This document shows positions 1-7,042 of a stretch of DNA of 10,467 bases, piece after piece. Position 1 is the stretch's first letter; each line of letters opens with the position of its first letter. The notes beneath the pieces are model-generated. The model saw only the letters and a program-made list of their open reading frames with translations. It was not told the DNA's origin and did no database searches. The stretch is from Paramuribaculum sp. GTDB taxonomy: Bacteria > Bacteroidota > Bacteroidia > Bacteroidales > Muribaculaceae. The stretch covers positions 1-10,467 of the forward strand of contig VSPV01000088.1 of NCBI GenBank assembly GCA_009775605.1, given 5' to 3'. Both the position numbers and the translations under genes were made by a program.

Positions 1-211
1 TATAGCCGGGGACGGGCGAATAATGGGAATAATTCTGGTCGACGGCCTCCTTGGCGGCTTCCTTGATATGGTCGGGCGTGTTGAAGTCGGGTTCGCCCAC
101 CGACATATTGATTACGTCGACTCCTTCAGCGCGGAGTTCGGCACTGCGCTGCGACATTGCAAGTGTCTGAGCCGCAGCCATATTAAGCACACGATTGGAA
201 ATCTGTAGCAT
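1..211 (-). CDS. Class I/II pyridoxal-phosphate aminotransferase (aspartate aminotransferase-like), N-terminal fragment
   Basis: The gene starts at an ATG (bases 209-211 read on the minus strand) and leaves the window on the left, so only 70 residues are visible. They begin MLQISNRVLNMAAAQTLAMS and include VINMSVGEPDFNTPDHIKEA, followed by a YSHYSPVPGY stretch. The S-x-GEPDF-x-TP-x-HI pattern and the later Y-x-x-x-x-GY are the usual N-terminal signature of fold-type I aspartate aminotransferases of the I-gamma group, which transfer an amino group between aspartate and 2-oxoglutarate in the cytoplasm using PLP. The catalytic lysine lies outside the window, so substrate is not proven. The start is 22 bases downstream of the mutS stop on the same strand, with no hairpin between, so cotranscription with mutS is likely. 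Family assignment is firm; exact substrate is inference. Confidence 0.85.
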   Translation of the reverse strand, partial: MLQISNRVLNMAAAQTLAMSQRSAELRAEGVDVINMSVGEPDFNTPDHIKEAAKEAVDQNYSHYSPVPGY

Positions 212-233
212 TCTCGTTACTATTTATTGTTTT

Positions 234-2858
234 TCAGTCCTTTCCGGTAAGTATCTTCTTGATATCGTTGAGCTTGTTAAGAGCGGCCATAGGCGTGAGA
301 TTGTCTATGTCCACCCGCAGAATCTCGTCGCGGATCTGTGAGAGCACGGGATCGTCGAGCTGGAAGAACGAAAGCTGCACACCTCCCGACGAAGCTGCGC
401 CAGCGGGCTTCAGCGACGATACAGCAGCCTTGTCGCTGCCACGGTAGGTGGACTCGAGCTGATGCAGCACTTCCTCGGCGCGGCGCACTATGGAGCCGGG
501 CATACCCGCAAGCTTCGCCACATGGATGCCGAAGCTGTGTTCGCTCCCGCCCGGGGCAAGCTTGCGCAGAAACACCACCTTACCCTTGATTTCCTTCACC
601 GAGACATTGTAATTGGCTATGCGCGGGAACGTGGATGCCATCTCGTTCAGCTCGTGGTAGTGGGTGGCGAAGAGGGTCTTAGGACGGGCGTTGCCGAACT
701 CATGGATATGCTCAACGATGGCCCATGCTATGGAGATGCCGTCGTAGGTGGAGGTGCCGCGGCCCAACTCGTCGAAGAGTATCAGCGAGCGGCGGCTCAT
801 ATTGTTGAGTATCGACGCGGCCTCGGTCATCTCCACCATGAATGTGGATTCGCCGTGCGAAATATTGTCGCTCGCCCCGACACGGGTGAAAATCTTGTCG
901 ACCACTCCGATATGTGCCGACTCGGCAGCCACGAAGCTGCCGGTCTGCGCCATGAGCACGTTCAGGGCCGTCTGGCGCAGCAGCGCGGACTTTCCCGACA
1001 TGTTGGGGCCGGTTATCATCATTATCTGAGTGGTGTCGTTGCCAAGTCTCACAGTGTTGGCAATATATGGTTCTCCGGGGGGAAGCTCGCGCTCTATCAC
1101 GGGGTGACGCGCGCCAATGAGCTCTATGTCGAGCGAATCATCGACCACCGGACGATTGTACTTGTTCTCTATAGCAACGCGCGTGAACGAAGACAGACAG
1201 TCGAGACGGGCTATAAGCGACGCGTCGAGCTGAATGGTGTGGACAAACCGCGCCACTGCTTCCACAAGCTGCGCGTAGAGCCGTGTCTCTATTATTTCAA
1301 TCTTCTCCTGGGCGCCGAGTATCTTCTCTTCATACTCTTTAAGCTCAGGCGTGATATAACGTTCGGCGTTTACGAGGGTCTGCTTGCGTATCCACTGCGG
1401 AGGCACCTTGTCGCGGTGAGTGTTGGTCACCTCTATATAATAGCCGAACACGTTGTTGAAGCCGATCTTGAGGCTCGGAATCGAGGTCTCGGCCGACTCA
1501 CGTGCCTGGATTTTCATCAGGTAGTCCTTGCCGGAGTAGGCTATGTGGCGCAGCTCGTCAAGTTCGGCGTCAACGCCGTCGCGAATCACGCTGCCGCGGT
1601 TGAGCGCCACCGGAGCGTCGTCCATAATCTCGGCGGCTATGCGGTCGCGGATGCTGGCGCACGGATTAAGCTGTTCGCCTATGGCCTTGATTGCAGGCTC
1701 GTCGGCGGAGTCGCAAATCCGCTTCACGGCCTCAACGCCCGCAAGGGCATTGCGCAGATGCACAAGCTCGCGAGGCGACACGCGCCCCACGGCCACCTTG
1801 GAGATAAGGCGCTCGAGGTCGGCAATGCGTTCTATCTGGGTTTTCAGCTCCTCGCGCTCGTCGGGGTGACGGAAGAAGTATTCCACCACGTCTAAACGGG
1901 AGTTGATCTGCGCCACATCCTTGAGCGGGAACAGCAGCCAGCGGCGCAGCAGGCGCGCTCCCATGGGGCTTACAGTGCGGTCTATCACATCGAGCAGGCT
2001 CTTGCCGTCGTCGCTGAGCGGACGGAGCAGCTCGAGATTGCGCACCGTGAAGGCGTCGAGCCTCACATAGCGGTCTTCTTCAATGCGCTGGAGGGCGGCG
2101 ATATGGCCGGTGCGGGTGTGCTGAGTTATGTCGAGATAATGGAGAATGGCACCTGAGGCTATGATGGCCGACGTCATTCCGTGGACACCGAAGCCCTTGA
2201 GCGTTCCGGTCTCGAACTGGCGCAGGAGCCTCTCGCGCGCCGTGGGTTCGGTAAAAATCCAGTCGTCGAGCTCAAACATCAGGTAGCGGCCGGTCAGTGC
2301 CTCCTCGAGGTCGCGGCGCTTTCCGCGCTCCACCAGCACCTCCTTGGGCGCGAACTTGGTGAGAAGCTTGTCGATATAGTCGGGAGTGCCCTGCGCGGTG
2401 AGGAATTCGCCTGTGGAAATATCCAGGAACGCCACGCCCCACTCGCCGCGCGCTATGTTTACGGCGGCAAGGAAGTTGTTCTCGCGGTTCTCAAGAAGAT
2501 TGTCGCCGAGCGACACGCCGGGAGTCACCAGTTCGGTGATTCCGCGTTTCACCAGCGATTTGGTAAGCTTGGGGTCTTCGAGCTGCTCGCAGATGGCAAC
2601 GCGCTTGCCCGCGCGCACGAGCTTGGGAAGATATGTATCGAGGGCGTGATGTGGAAATCCGGCAAGCTCCACCGACGATGCCGAGCCGTTGGCTCGGCGT
2701 GTGAGCGTTATGCCAAGGATTTCCGAGGCCGTGATGGCATCGTCGGAGAAAGTCTCGTAGAAGTCACCCACACGAAAAAGCAACACCGCGTCGGGATGCT
2801 TCTTCTTCATCTCGAGATACTGCTTCATCAGCGGCGTTTCAGCTATTTTCTTGGCCAT
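234..2858 (-). CDS. mutS: DNA mismatch repair ATPase MutS
   Basis: MutS recognises mismatches and small loops in newly replicated DNA and recruits MutL. The 874-residue product has the whole family layout. The N-terminal mismatch-binding domain carries the Phe-x-Glu motif in GDFYETF (F33, E35), which stacks on the mispaired base. Connector, lever and clamp domains follow. The C-terminal ABC-type ATPase has Walker A GPNMSGKS at 617-624, Walker B LILFDELGRGTST with D696/E697, and the LFATHYHEL switch. Near the end QLSFF (828-832) resembles a sliding-clamp binding peptide. The reading frame stays open to 2984, but the 42 extra residues look unlike MutS and would contain the symporter's promoter-like box. 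The start at 2858 gives MAKKIAETPLMKQYLEMK, which aligns with the usual MutS beginning. I see no strong promoter; a TAACTTCG (2876-2883, minus) is one mismatch from the -7 consensus. Confidence 0.97.
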   Translation of the reverse strand: MAKKIAETPLMKQYLEMKKKHPDAVLLFRVGDFYETFSDDAITASEILGITLTRRANGSASSVELAGFPHHALDTYLPKLVRAGKRVAICEQLEDPKLTKSLVKRGITELVTPGVSLGDNLLENRENNFLAAVNIARGEWGVAFLDISTGEFLTAQGTPDYIDKLLTKFAPKEVLVERGKRRDLEEALTGRYLMFELDDWIFTEPTARERLLRQFETGTLKGFGVHGMTSAIIASGAILHYLDITQHTRTGHIAALQRIEEDRYVRLDAFTVRNLELLRPLSDDGKSLLDVIDRTVSPMGARLLRRWLLFPLKDVAQINSRLDVVEYFFRHPDEREELKTQIERIADLERLISKVAVGRVSPRELVHLRNALAGVEAVKRICDSADEPAIKAIGEQLNPCASIRDRIAAEIMDDAPVALNRGSVIRDGVDAELDELRHIAYSGKDYLMKIQARESAETSIPSLKIGFNNVFGYYIEVTNTHRDKVPPQWIRKQTLVNAERYITPELKEYEEKILGAQEKIEIIETRLYAQLVEAVARFVHTIQLDASLIARLDCLSSFTRVAIENKYNRPVVDDSLDIELIGARHPVIERELPPGEPYIANTVRLGNDTTQIMMITGPNMSGKSALLRQTALNVLMAQTGSFVAAESAHIGVVDKIFTRVGASDNISHGESTFMVEMTEAASILNNMSRRSLILFDELGRGTSTYDGISIAWAIVEHIHEFGNARPKTLFATHYHELNEMASTFPRIANYNVSVKEIKGKVVFLRKLAPGGSEHSFGIHVAKLAGMPGSIVRRAEEVLHQLESTYRGSDKAAVSSLKPAGAASSGGVQLSFFQLDDPVLSQIRDEILRVDIDNLTPMAALNKLNDIKKILTGKD

Positions 2859-2924
2859 AGACGGTGTTTCTGCCGCGAAGTTAGCAATTTTTTCGCGGGG
2901 CGAAGCATAATTGCGGGCAGGAAA

Positions 2925-2956
2925 TTCGGCAGTCGGGCGGAGATTCCTTATTTTTG
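2925..2956 (+). promoter_or_regulatory. Putative Bacteroidetes-type promoter for the symporter gene
   Basis: TATTTTTG at 2949-2956 matches the Bacteroidetes -7 consensus TAnnTTTG exactly. Twenty bases upstream, TTCG (2925-2928) is one mismatch from the -33 TTTG. Transcription would start near 2960, leaving a leader of about 55 bases before the ATG at 3018. The box lies in the 160-base gap between mutS and the divergent symporter. It was found by motif only; the -33 half is weak. Confidence 0.45.
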
Positions 2957-3017
2957 CATCATACACCGGACTGTCACCGGGCACATTCCTATAATACCGT
3001 AACCAACACTCTGCTGA

Positions 3018-4481
3018 ATGAATATCGTAGACCTGATTGTTTTTCTGGTTTTCTCTGTCGGGACCATCGTGTTCGGCTATTTCCTGGGCTACAGGAAACA
3101 GAGCAGCGACGAATTCACCCGCGGAGGCGGCAAAGTGCCGGGATGGATTGTGGGACTTTCGATTTTCGCCTCGTTCTGCAGCTCGATTTCGTTTCTGGGA
3201 TATTGCTCGTCGGCGTTCTCGGGCAACTGGAACGCTTTTGTGTTTACACTCTCTATCCTTCCGGCCGGACTGCTGGCTATGCGCTTCTTCGTGCCGTTCT
3301 ACCGCAATCTGGGAAGCATCAGCGCCTACAGCTTCTTTGAGGAACGATTCGGCCCGTGGGCCAGAATATACGCCTCGGTATTCTACCTTCTCACACAGAT
3401 ATGCCGCTCCGGCGCCATACTCTATCTGCTTGCGGTGCCGATGAACGTGCTAATGGGATGGAACATACCGCTTGTGATAGCCGTCACCGGCCTGGGAATC
3501 ATCATCTACAGCCAGAAGGGAGGCATAAAGTCGGTGATATGGACCGAGGCCCTGCAGGGAGCCATACTGATAGCCGGAATAGTGATATGCCTTGCCGTGA
3601 TTCTGAAGGGGATGCCCGAAGGCCCGGCGCAGGCGCTGAAGATATGCATGGCCGACAACAAATTTTCCCTGGGAAGCTTCGGCGACAGCATTGTGGAGAG
3701 CACGTTCTGGGTGTGCCTGGTCTACGGCATGTTCACCAATCTCAACAACTTCGCCATCGACCAGAGCTACACGCAGCGTTACTGCGCGGCACCGTCGCTC
3801 AGGGAGGCCCGAAAAAGCGCTTTCTGGGGCGCGTTTCTCACCCTGCCGGTCAACTTCATGCTCTTCATAATAGGTTCGTGCCTCTATGCATTCTACAAAG
3901 TGAGCCCCGGGCTGCTGCCGGAGGGCATAAAGAGCGACTATGTGTTTCCCTATTTCATAATCAACGAGATGCCGTCGGGGCTCACAGGGCTGCTGATAGC
4001 CTCGATATTCTGCGCGGGGATGTCGACCGTGGCCACAAGCGTCACCTCGTCCGGCACCATAATTATGACGGATTTCTTCTCGCGCATCGCTCCGGAAGCC
4101 CACGATGACCGAAAGGTACTGGTACTGCGCCTGTCGAGCGTGGCCGTAGGACTGGCCGGCATAGGCGTAGCACTCTGCTTCCTGCTGTTTGACAACGCGC
4201 TCGATGCCTGGTGGGCTCTGAGCAGCGTATGTTCGGGAGGAGTGCTCGGAATGTTCCTGCTGGCCTATCTCTGTCCGTCGGCCCGCAGCGCCCACATAGT
4301 GCCGGGCGTGATAGCGGGAGTGGCCGCGCTGATACTCATCGCGCTCCAGACACGGCTCACCGAATGGTGGAACATTCCGCCATTCATCCACATAAATCTG
4401 TCGATAGTGATGTCGACTCTGCTTATTTTCTTTATTGGACTGATACTTTCCCGGATGACTATTCGTCGATCGAATAGTTGA
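3018..4481 (+). CDS. Sodium:solute symporter family (SSS) permease, substrate unknown
   Basis: This 487-residue protein is mostly hydrophobic, with about 13 apparent membrane segments, the normal size and topology of the SSS family (LeuT fold), which couples inward solute movement to the sodium gradient across the inner membrane. It begins directly in a first helix (MNIVDLIVFLVFSVGTIVFG). Family landmarks include a small-residue SIFASFCSSISFLGY segment near residues 50-65, YSQKGGIKSVIWTEALQG at 164-181, DQSYTQRY at 248-255 followed by the basic SLREARKS loop, and a Ser/Thr-rich helix AGMSTVATSVTSSGT (about 333-347) where the Na2 sodium site lies in characterised members. The substrate cannot be read from sequence; sugars, sialic acid, amino acids and carboxylates are all known for the family. 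No neighbouring catabolic gene hints at one. The gene is the only large plus-strand gene here and its last 23 bases overlap the oppositely oriented DUF2461 gene. Confidence 0.9.
   Translation: MNIVDLIVFLVFSVGTIVFGYFLGYRKQSSDEFTRGGGKVPGWIVGLSIFASFCSSISFLGYCSSAFSGNWNAFVFTLSILPAGLLAMRFFVPFYRNLGSISAYSFFEERFGPWARIYASVFYLLTQICRSGAILYLLAVPMNVLMGWNIPLVIAVTGLGIIIYSQKGGIKSVIWTEALQGAILIAGIVICLAVILKGMPEGPAQALKICMADNKFSLGSFGDSIVESTFWVCLVYGMFTNLNNFAIDQSYTQRYCAAPSLREARKSAFWGAFLTLPVNFMLFIIGSCLYAFYKVSPGLLPEGIKSDYVFPYFIINEMPSGLTGLLIASIFCAGMSTVATSVTSSGTIIMTDFFSRIAPEAHDDRKVLVLRLSSVAVGLAGIGVALCFLLFDNALDAWWALSSVCSGGVLGMFLLAYLCPSARSAHIVPGVIAGVAALILIALQTRLTEWWNIPPFIHINLSIVMSTLLIFFIGLILSRMTIRRSNS
4458..4478. repeat. 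8-bp inverted repeat inside the overlapping 3' ends of two convergent genes
   Basis: The arms are ACTATTCG (4458-4465) and CGAATAGT (4471-4478), a perfect match around the 5-base loop TCGAT. The left arm contains the minus-strand stop (CTA at 4459-4461) and the right arm abuts the plus-strand TGA at 4479-4481. The hairpin can form in either transcript. No T-run follows on either strand, so intrinsic termination is uncertain. Confidence 0.6.
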
Positions 4482-5130
4482 TGAAATCTACAAGCGGTTT
4501 CAAAGTCTTCATAAGCGCCGACGCGCGGAGCGGCCACTCAGGGCTGAAAAAGAAGTCGGCAGGCAGCTCACGGAACTTGCCGTAATTCGTCATGCGCAGA
4601 TAGAATGCCTGCGGATGGTTGCGGTCCCACCCCTTGGGAATGGTCTTGAGCATGGAGCTGCACCATCCGGGAAATTCGCGCTGAAGCTCCGGATTGTCCA
4701 CGATGTGGAGGAATTCCTCGATATTGTCTACTATCGCATGACGGAGCTTGCGGAGGACGGGAGATGAGGGACACCAGCAGCCGCCGTATATTCCGGAATC
4801 GGCGCCGGGACCCAGCTGAAGATAGTAGCCGGCATACTCTCCGCTGCGGCCGAACGGGCCGGGAGCGGCGGAGAAATAGGTTTTATACGGGGTTTTGTCA
4901 GGAGAAAAGCGGGTGTCGCGGTATATGCGGTAAACGAACTCCCGCGCTTCCCTGCCCTTCATGGCCGGCTCCCAGAGCGCCATATCGTCGACCATACGCT
5001 GCACGTCGGCGAGCCAGAGGGCGCGCAGCTCGTCGTACTCCGCACGATGGGCCGCAAACCAGGGACGGTCGTTATTCCGTCCGAGCTCTTCCAGAAAGGC
5101 ATAGAGCCGGGGCATGTAATATCCGCTCAT
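4459..5130 (-). CDS. DUF2461 (TIGR02453) family protein
   Basis: This 223-residue soluble protein belongs to the DUF2461 family, whose biochemical role is not established as far as I know. Recognisable features are the N-terminal FLEELGRNNDRPWFAAHRAEY region, the central RIYRDTRFSPDKTPYKTYF block typical of the family, a GGCWCPSSPVLRKLRHAI segment, and a C-terminal FYLRMTNYGKFRELPADFF block. There is no signal peptide or membrane helix. The frame is open to an upstream ATG at 5145, but the ATG at 5130 is preferred. It overlaps the stop of the preceding DUF4834 gene as ATGA and has a GGGAGG stretch about seven bases upstream, suggesting translational coupling. It is the last gene of the minus-strand cluster that begins with psd. 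Its 3' end overlaps the symporter gene by 23 bases on the opposite strand. Confidence 0.85.
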   Translation of the reverse strand: MSGYYMPRLYAFLEELGRNNDRPWFAAHRAEYDELRALWLADVQRMVDDMALWEPAMKGREAREFVYRIYRDTRFSPDKTPYKTYFSAAPGPFGRSGEYAGYYLQLGPGADSGIYGGCWCPSSPVLRKLRHAIVDNIEEFLHIVDNPELQREFPGWCSSMLKTIPKGWDRNHPQAFYLRMTNYGKFRELPADFFFSPEWPLRASALMKTLKPLVDFINYSIDE

Positions 5131-5495
5131 TTGATTTCCTCCCATTCCGCATCGCTTATCTGGGTGGAGATGTCGGTTGACACGCGCGTGCTACCACCCT
5201 TGCCGGAAGTAAAGGTCTCGTTGACGGTCGACGTGGCTACCTCCTCGAAAGCCCCATATTCACCGTCGTGCTTGTCGATAATCTTTTTGGAGTGACGGCG
5301 CGATGCCGACCATCCGCCTTTGCGGCGGGAAGCCTCGGCCTGACGGCGCTGCTGCGCCGAAGCCGTCCGCGAGGCCTGGGAGGCGGCGCGGTAGGCCTGC
5401 TTCATCTGGCGCTGGATAGTGTAGACACGCCACCCGAATTTAATCAGGGGCCACACTATAATCACCAGAAGGACTATAATTATAAATGAAAGCAT
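5127..5495 (-). CDS. DUF4834 family small membrane-anchored protein
   Basis: The 122-residue product starts with a single hydrophobic helix (MLSFIIIVLLVIIVWPLIKFG, residues 1-21). A strongly basic, Gln/Ala/Arg-rich segment follows (about 30-75), then a Ser/Thr-rich acidic tail ending DAEWEEIK. This architecture, an N-terminal anchor plus a charged cytoplasmic tail, matches the DUF4834 proteins of Bacteroidetes, for which I know no function. The ATG at 5495 is chosen over an in-frame TTG at 5519 because it begins directly at the hydrophobic helix. The stop overlaps the next gene's start (ATGA, 5127-5130). The gene lies 57 bases after pssA, a gap that holds two small hairpins. The basic central segment could touch anionic lipid head groups, but that is speculation. 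Family assignment rests on layout and is moderately sure. Confidence 0.7.
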   Translation of the reverse strand: MLSFIIIVLLVIIVWPLIKFGWRVYTIQRQMKQAYRAASQASRTASAQQRRQAEASRRKGGWSASRRHSKKIIDKHDGEYGAFEEVATSTVNETFTSGKGGSTRVSTDISTQISDAEWEEIK

Positions 5496-5504
5496 TTTTA
5501 CCAG

Positions 5505-5550
5505 ATTAAAATAAAACAACTCCGTAAAGGAGCGTCGGCGACGAACGCCG
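5505..5550 (-). terminator. Weak hairpin pair between pssA and DUF4834, possible attenuator or terminator
   Basis: Read on the minus strand just after the pssA stop, CGGCG/CGCCG (5546-5550 and 5536-5540) forms a small hairpin. A CTCC/GGAG hairpin follows (5529-5532 and 5520-5523), then the T-rich stretch TTGTTTTATTTT. The stems are only 5 and 4 bp, so at most partial termination is expected. No TAnnTTTG box is visible before the DUF4834 start, which favours read-through from pssA. Confidence 0.3.
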
Positions 5551-5552
5551 TC

Positions 5553-6272
5553 TTATGCCTCGGCGTCGAAATCCTTGCGGCCAACAGCCGAGACGAGAAT
5601 ATAGAGCAGAATGGTCCACATGAATCCCGAGATTCCTTCGGTGGCGACGAACAGCACGGCGGCTACCAGTATGAGATAACGGCGGAAATTCTCACGCCAG
5701 TCGAAGTTTTTGAATTTGAGGGAGAACATGCGCATTCTCGATACCATAAGCGAAGCGAAAAGCGCCACAATCACAGCCACGGCCACATTGCCGGGATAGG
5801 TATGGGTCTGAATCCATGCCACGAAACCTATCCAGAAAATGGCGTTGGAGGGTATGGGAAGGCCGCGGAAGGTGGTGGACTGCGTGGTGTCCACGTTGAA
5901 GCGGGCCAGCCTCAGGGCGCCCATCACCACAATATACATAGGAGCCAAGGCCCACCATGTGAAGAAGCCCCCGTTGTAGCTTATCATCGTGTTGTAGAGG
6001 AGCAGCGCCGGGGCCAGACCGAAGCTCACGAGGTCGGCAAGCGAGTCGAGCTCCTTGCCCATGTCGGAATAGGCGTGGAGGAGACGTGCAGCCGCGCCGT
6101 CGAGAAAATCGAATACAGCGGCAAGACCTATGAAAATGAAGGCCCACTGGTAGGCTTCGAACACATACACAGGCCTGTCGTAGCTGAACGAGAGCACGCA
6201 GGCAGTGACACCCGACATGAGATTGAGGCAGGTGATGGTGTTAGGTATATATTTTCGCAGGTTGAATGACAT
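5553..6272 (-). CDS. pssA: CDP-diacylglycerol--serine O-phosphatidyltransferase
   Basis: The enzyme condenses CDP-diacylglycerol with L-serine to give phosphatidylserine and CMP at the inner membrane, the first committed step towards phosphatidylethanolamine. The 239-residue product carries the complete CDP-alcohol phosphatidyltransferase signature DG-x2-AR-x8-G-x3-D-x3-D from D58 to D80, with the metal- and substrate-binding aspartates D58, D76 and D80 present. Several hydrophobic helices surround it, as expected of a polytopic enzyme. The N-terminus LRKYIPNTITCLNLMSG is typical of this family, so the ATG at 6272 is preferred. A GTG at 6311 in the same frame would overlap the psd stop by four bases (GTGA) and add 13 residues; it cannot be excluded. 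It follows psd directly, and PssA's product is Psd's substrate. Confidence 0.95.
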   Translation of the reverse strand: MSFNLRKYIPNTITCLNLMSGVTACVLSFSYDRPVYVFEAYQWAFIFIGLAAVFDFLDGAAARLLHAYSDMGKELDSLADLVSFGLAPALLLYNTMISYNGGFFTWWALAPMYIVVMGALRLARFNVDTTQSTTFRGLPIPSNAIFWIGFVAWIQTHTYPGNVAVAVIVALFASLMVSRMRMFSLKFKNFDWRENFRRYLILVAAVLFVATEGISGFMWTILLYILVSAVGRKDFDAEA

Positions 6273-6307
6273 TTCTGAAATTATTACGCTTAATAGTCGC
6301 CCGGGGT

Positions 6308-6997
6308 TCACTCATCGTGGCGATGAGGCTCGGCCGAAAGCCGGGCCACCTCGGTTATGCAGCCCTGAGTCTTGTCGCCGATTTTCACCAGGATTTCAGT
6401 ATCCAGCGGCAGGAATATGTCGACACGCGACCCGAATTTTATGAATCCGAGATGGTCGTCGACATTGGCGTCGTCGCCGGGACGGGCGTAGGTCACGATA
6501 CGGCGGGCAACGGCTCCGGCTATCTGGCGCACGAGGATGTCGTGGCCTTCGGGTGTCCGGATCACAACGGTTGTACGCTCGTTTTCAGTGCTCGACTTGG
6601 GAAGATAGGCCGAGAGGAAACGGCCGTTGTGATGGCGCACAAAGAGCACTTTGCCGTTGACCGGGAACCAGTTGGCATGAACATTGAATATGGTCATGAA
6701 CACCGAGAGCTGAATCACACGGCGGTGGAGATACTCATCCTCGAAGGTTTCTTCAAGAGCCACCACCTTGCCGTCGACCGACGACACCACTGCTCTTTCG
6801 GGGTTGCCCGGGAAATGGCGGCGCGGGCTTCTGAAGAAGTTCAGCACCAGAAGATAGACAATGGCCGAGATGGATGAGAAAACAATGGGGATAGCCACCG
6901 GCCGGATAAACAACCAAGCCGGAATATTGAGCATGGCCAACATCAGCAGGAGAATAATGAGGATGTTGGTGCCCTCCCTATGTATTTTTACTCTCAC
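6308..6997 (-). CDS. psd: Phosphatidylserine decarboxylase proenzyme, short (PSD-A) type
   Basis: Psd decarboxylates phosphatidylserine to phosphatidylethanolamine using a pyruvoyl group made by self-cleavage. This 229-residue proenzyme is of the short type. An N-terminal KIHREGTN motif and two hydrophobic helices (about 11-53) anchor it, followed by RSPRRHFPGNPERAVVSSVDGKV and SVFMTIFNVHANWFPVNGKV, a core shared by the family. The self-cleavage site is Gly189-Ser190 in GFIKFGSRVDIFLP; cleavage would leave a small alpha chain starting with the Ser190-derived pyruvoyl group. The start codon is GTG at 6997, chosen because it gives the expected basic N-terminus before HREGT; there is no nearby ATG upstream. 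It is the first gene of the phospholipid cluster, 45 bases after glgB, with its own promoter-like box only a few bases upstream of the start. Confidence 0.95.
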   Translation of the reverse strand: MRVKIHREGTNILIILLLMLAMLNIPAWLFIRPVAIPIVFSSISAIVYLLVLNFFRSPRRHFPGNPERAVVSSVDGKVVALEETFEDEYLHRRVIQLSVFMTIFNVHANWFPVNGKVLFVRHHNGRFLSAYLPKSSTENERTTVVIRTPEGHDILVRQIAGAVARRIVTYARPGDDANVDDHLGFIKFGSRVDIFLPLDTEILVKIGDKTQGCITEVARLSAEPHRHDE

Positions 6998-7004
6998 TTT
7001 TATG

Positions 7005-7012
7005 CAAAGATA
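7005..7012 (-). promoter_or_regulatory. Bacteroidetes -7 box immediately upstream of psd
   Basis: On the minus strand TATCTTTG (7005-7012) is an exact TAnnTTTG match. It ends seven bases before the GTG at 6997, so initiation at the usual distance would give a leader of only a few bases. No convincing TTTG lies about 20 bases further upstream, so the -33 half is missing or degenerate. A chance match is possible. Confidence 0.45.
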
Positions 7013-7042
7013 GCTAATAATTTTGATATATGAGGCGACGCC

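Noticed and set aside
462..1895. 477-codon open frame on the plus strand across mutS
   Set aside because: It lies wholly antisense to an unambiguous mutS, and its translation shows no family pattern. Long antisense frames are expected in GC-rich coding DNA.
2859..2984. 42-residue N-terminal extension of MutS
   Set aside because: The extra residues do not look like MutS, and the Phe-x-Glu motif sits at the normal distance only with the start at 2858. The segment also carries the promoter-like box of the divergent symporter.
2181..3002. 273-codon plus-strand open frame antisense to the 5' part of mutS
   Set aside because: A shadow of mutS with no recognisable domain.
3450..4391. 313-codon minus-strand frame across the symporter
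   Set aside because: Antisense shadow; its translation is rich in His, Arg and Tyr with no domain, and the plus-strand gene is clear.
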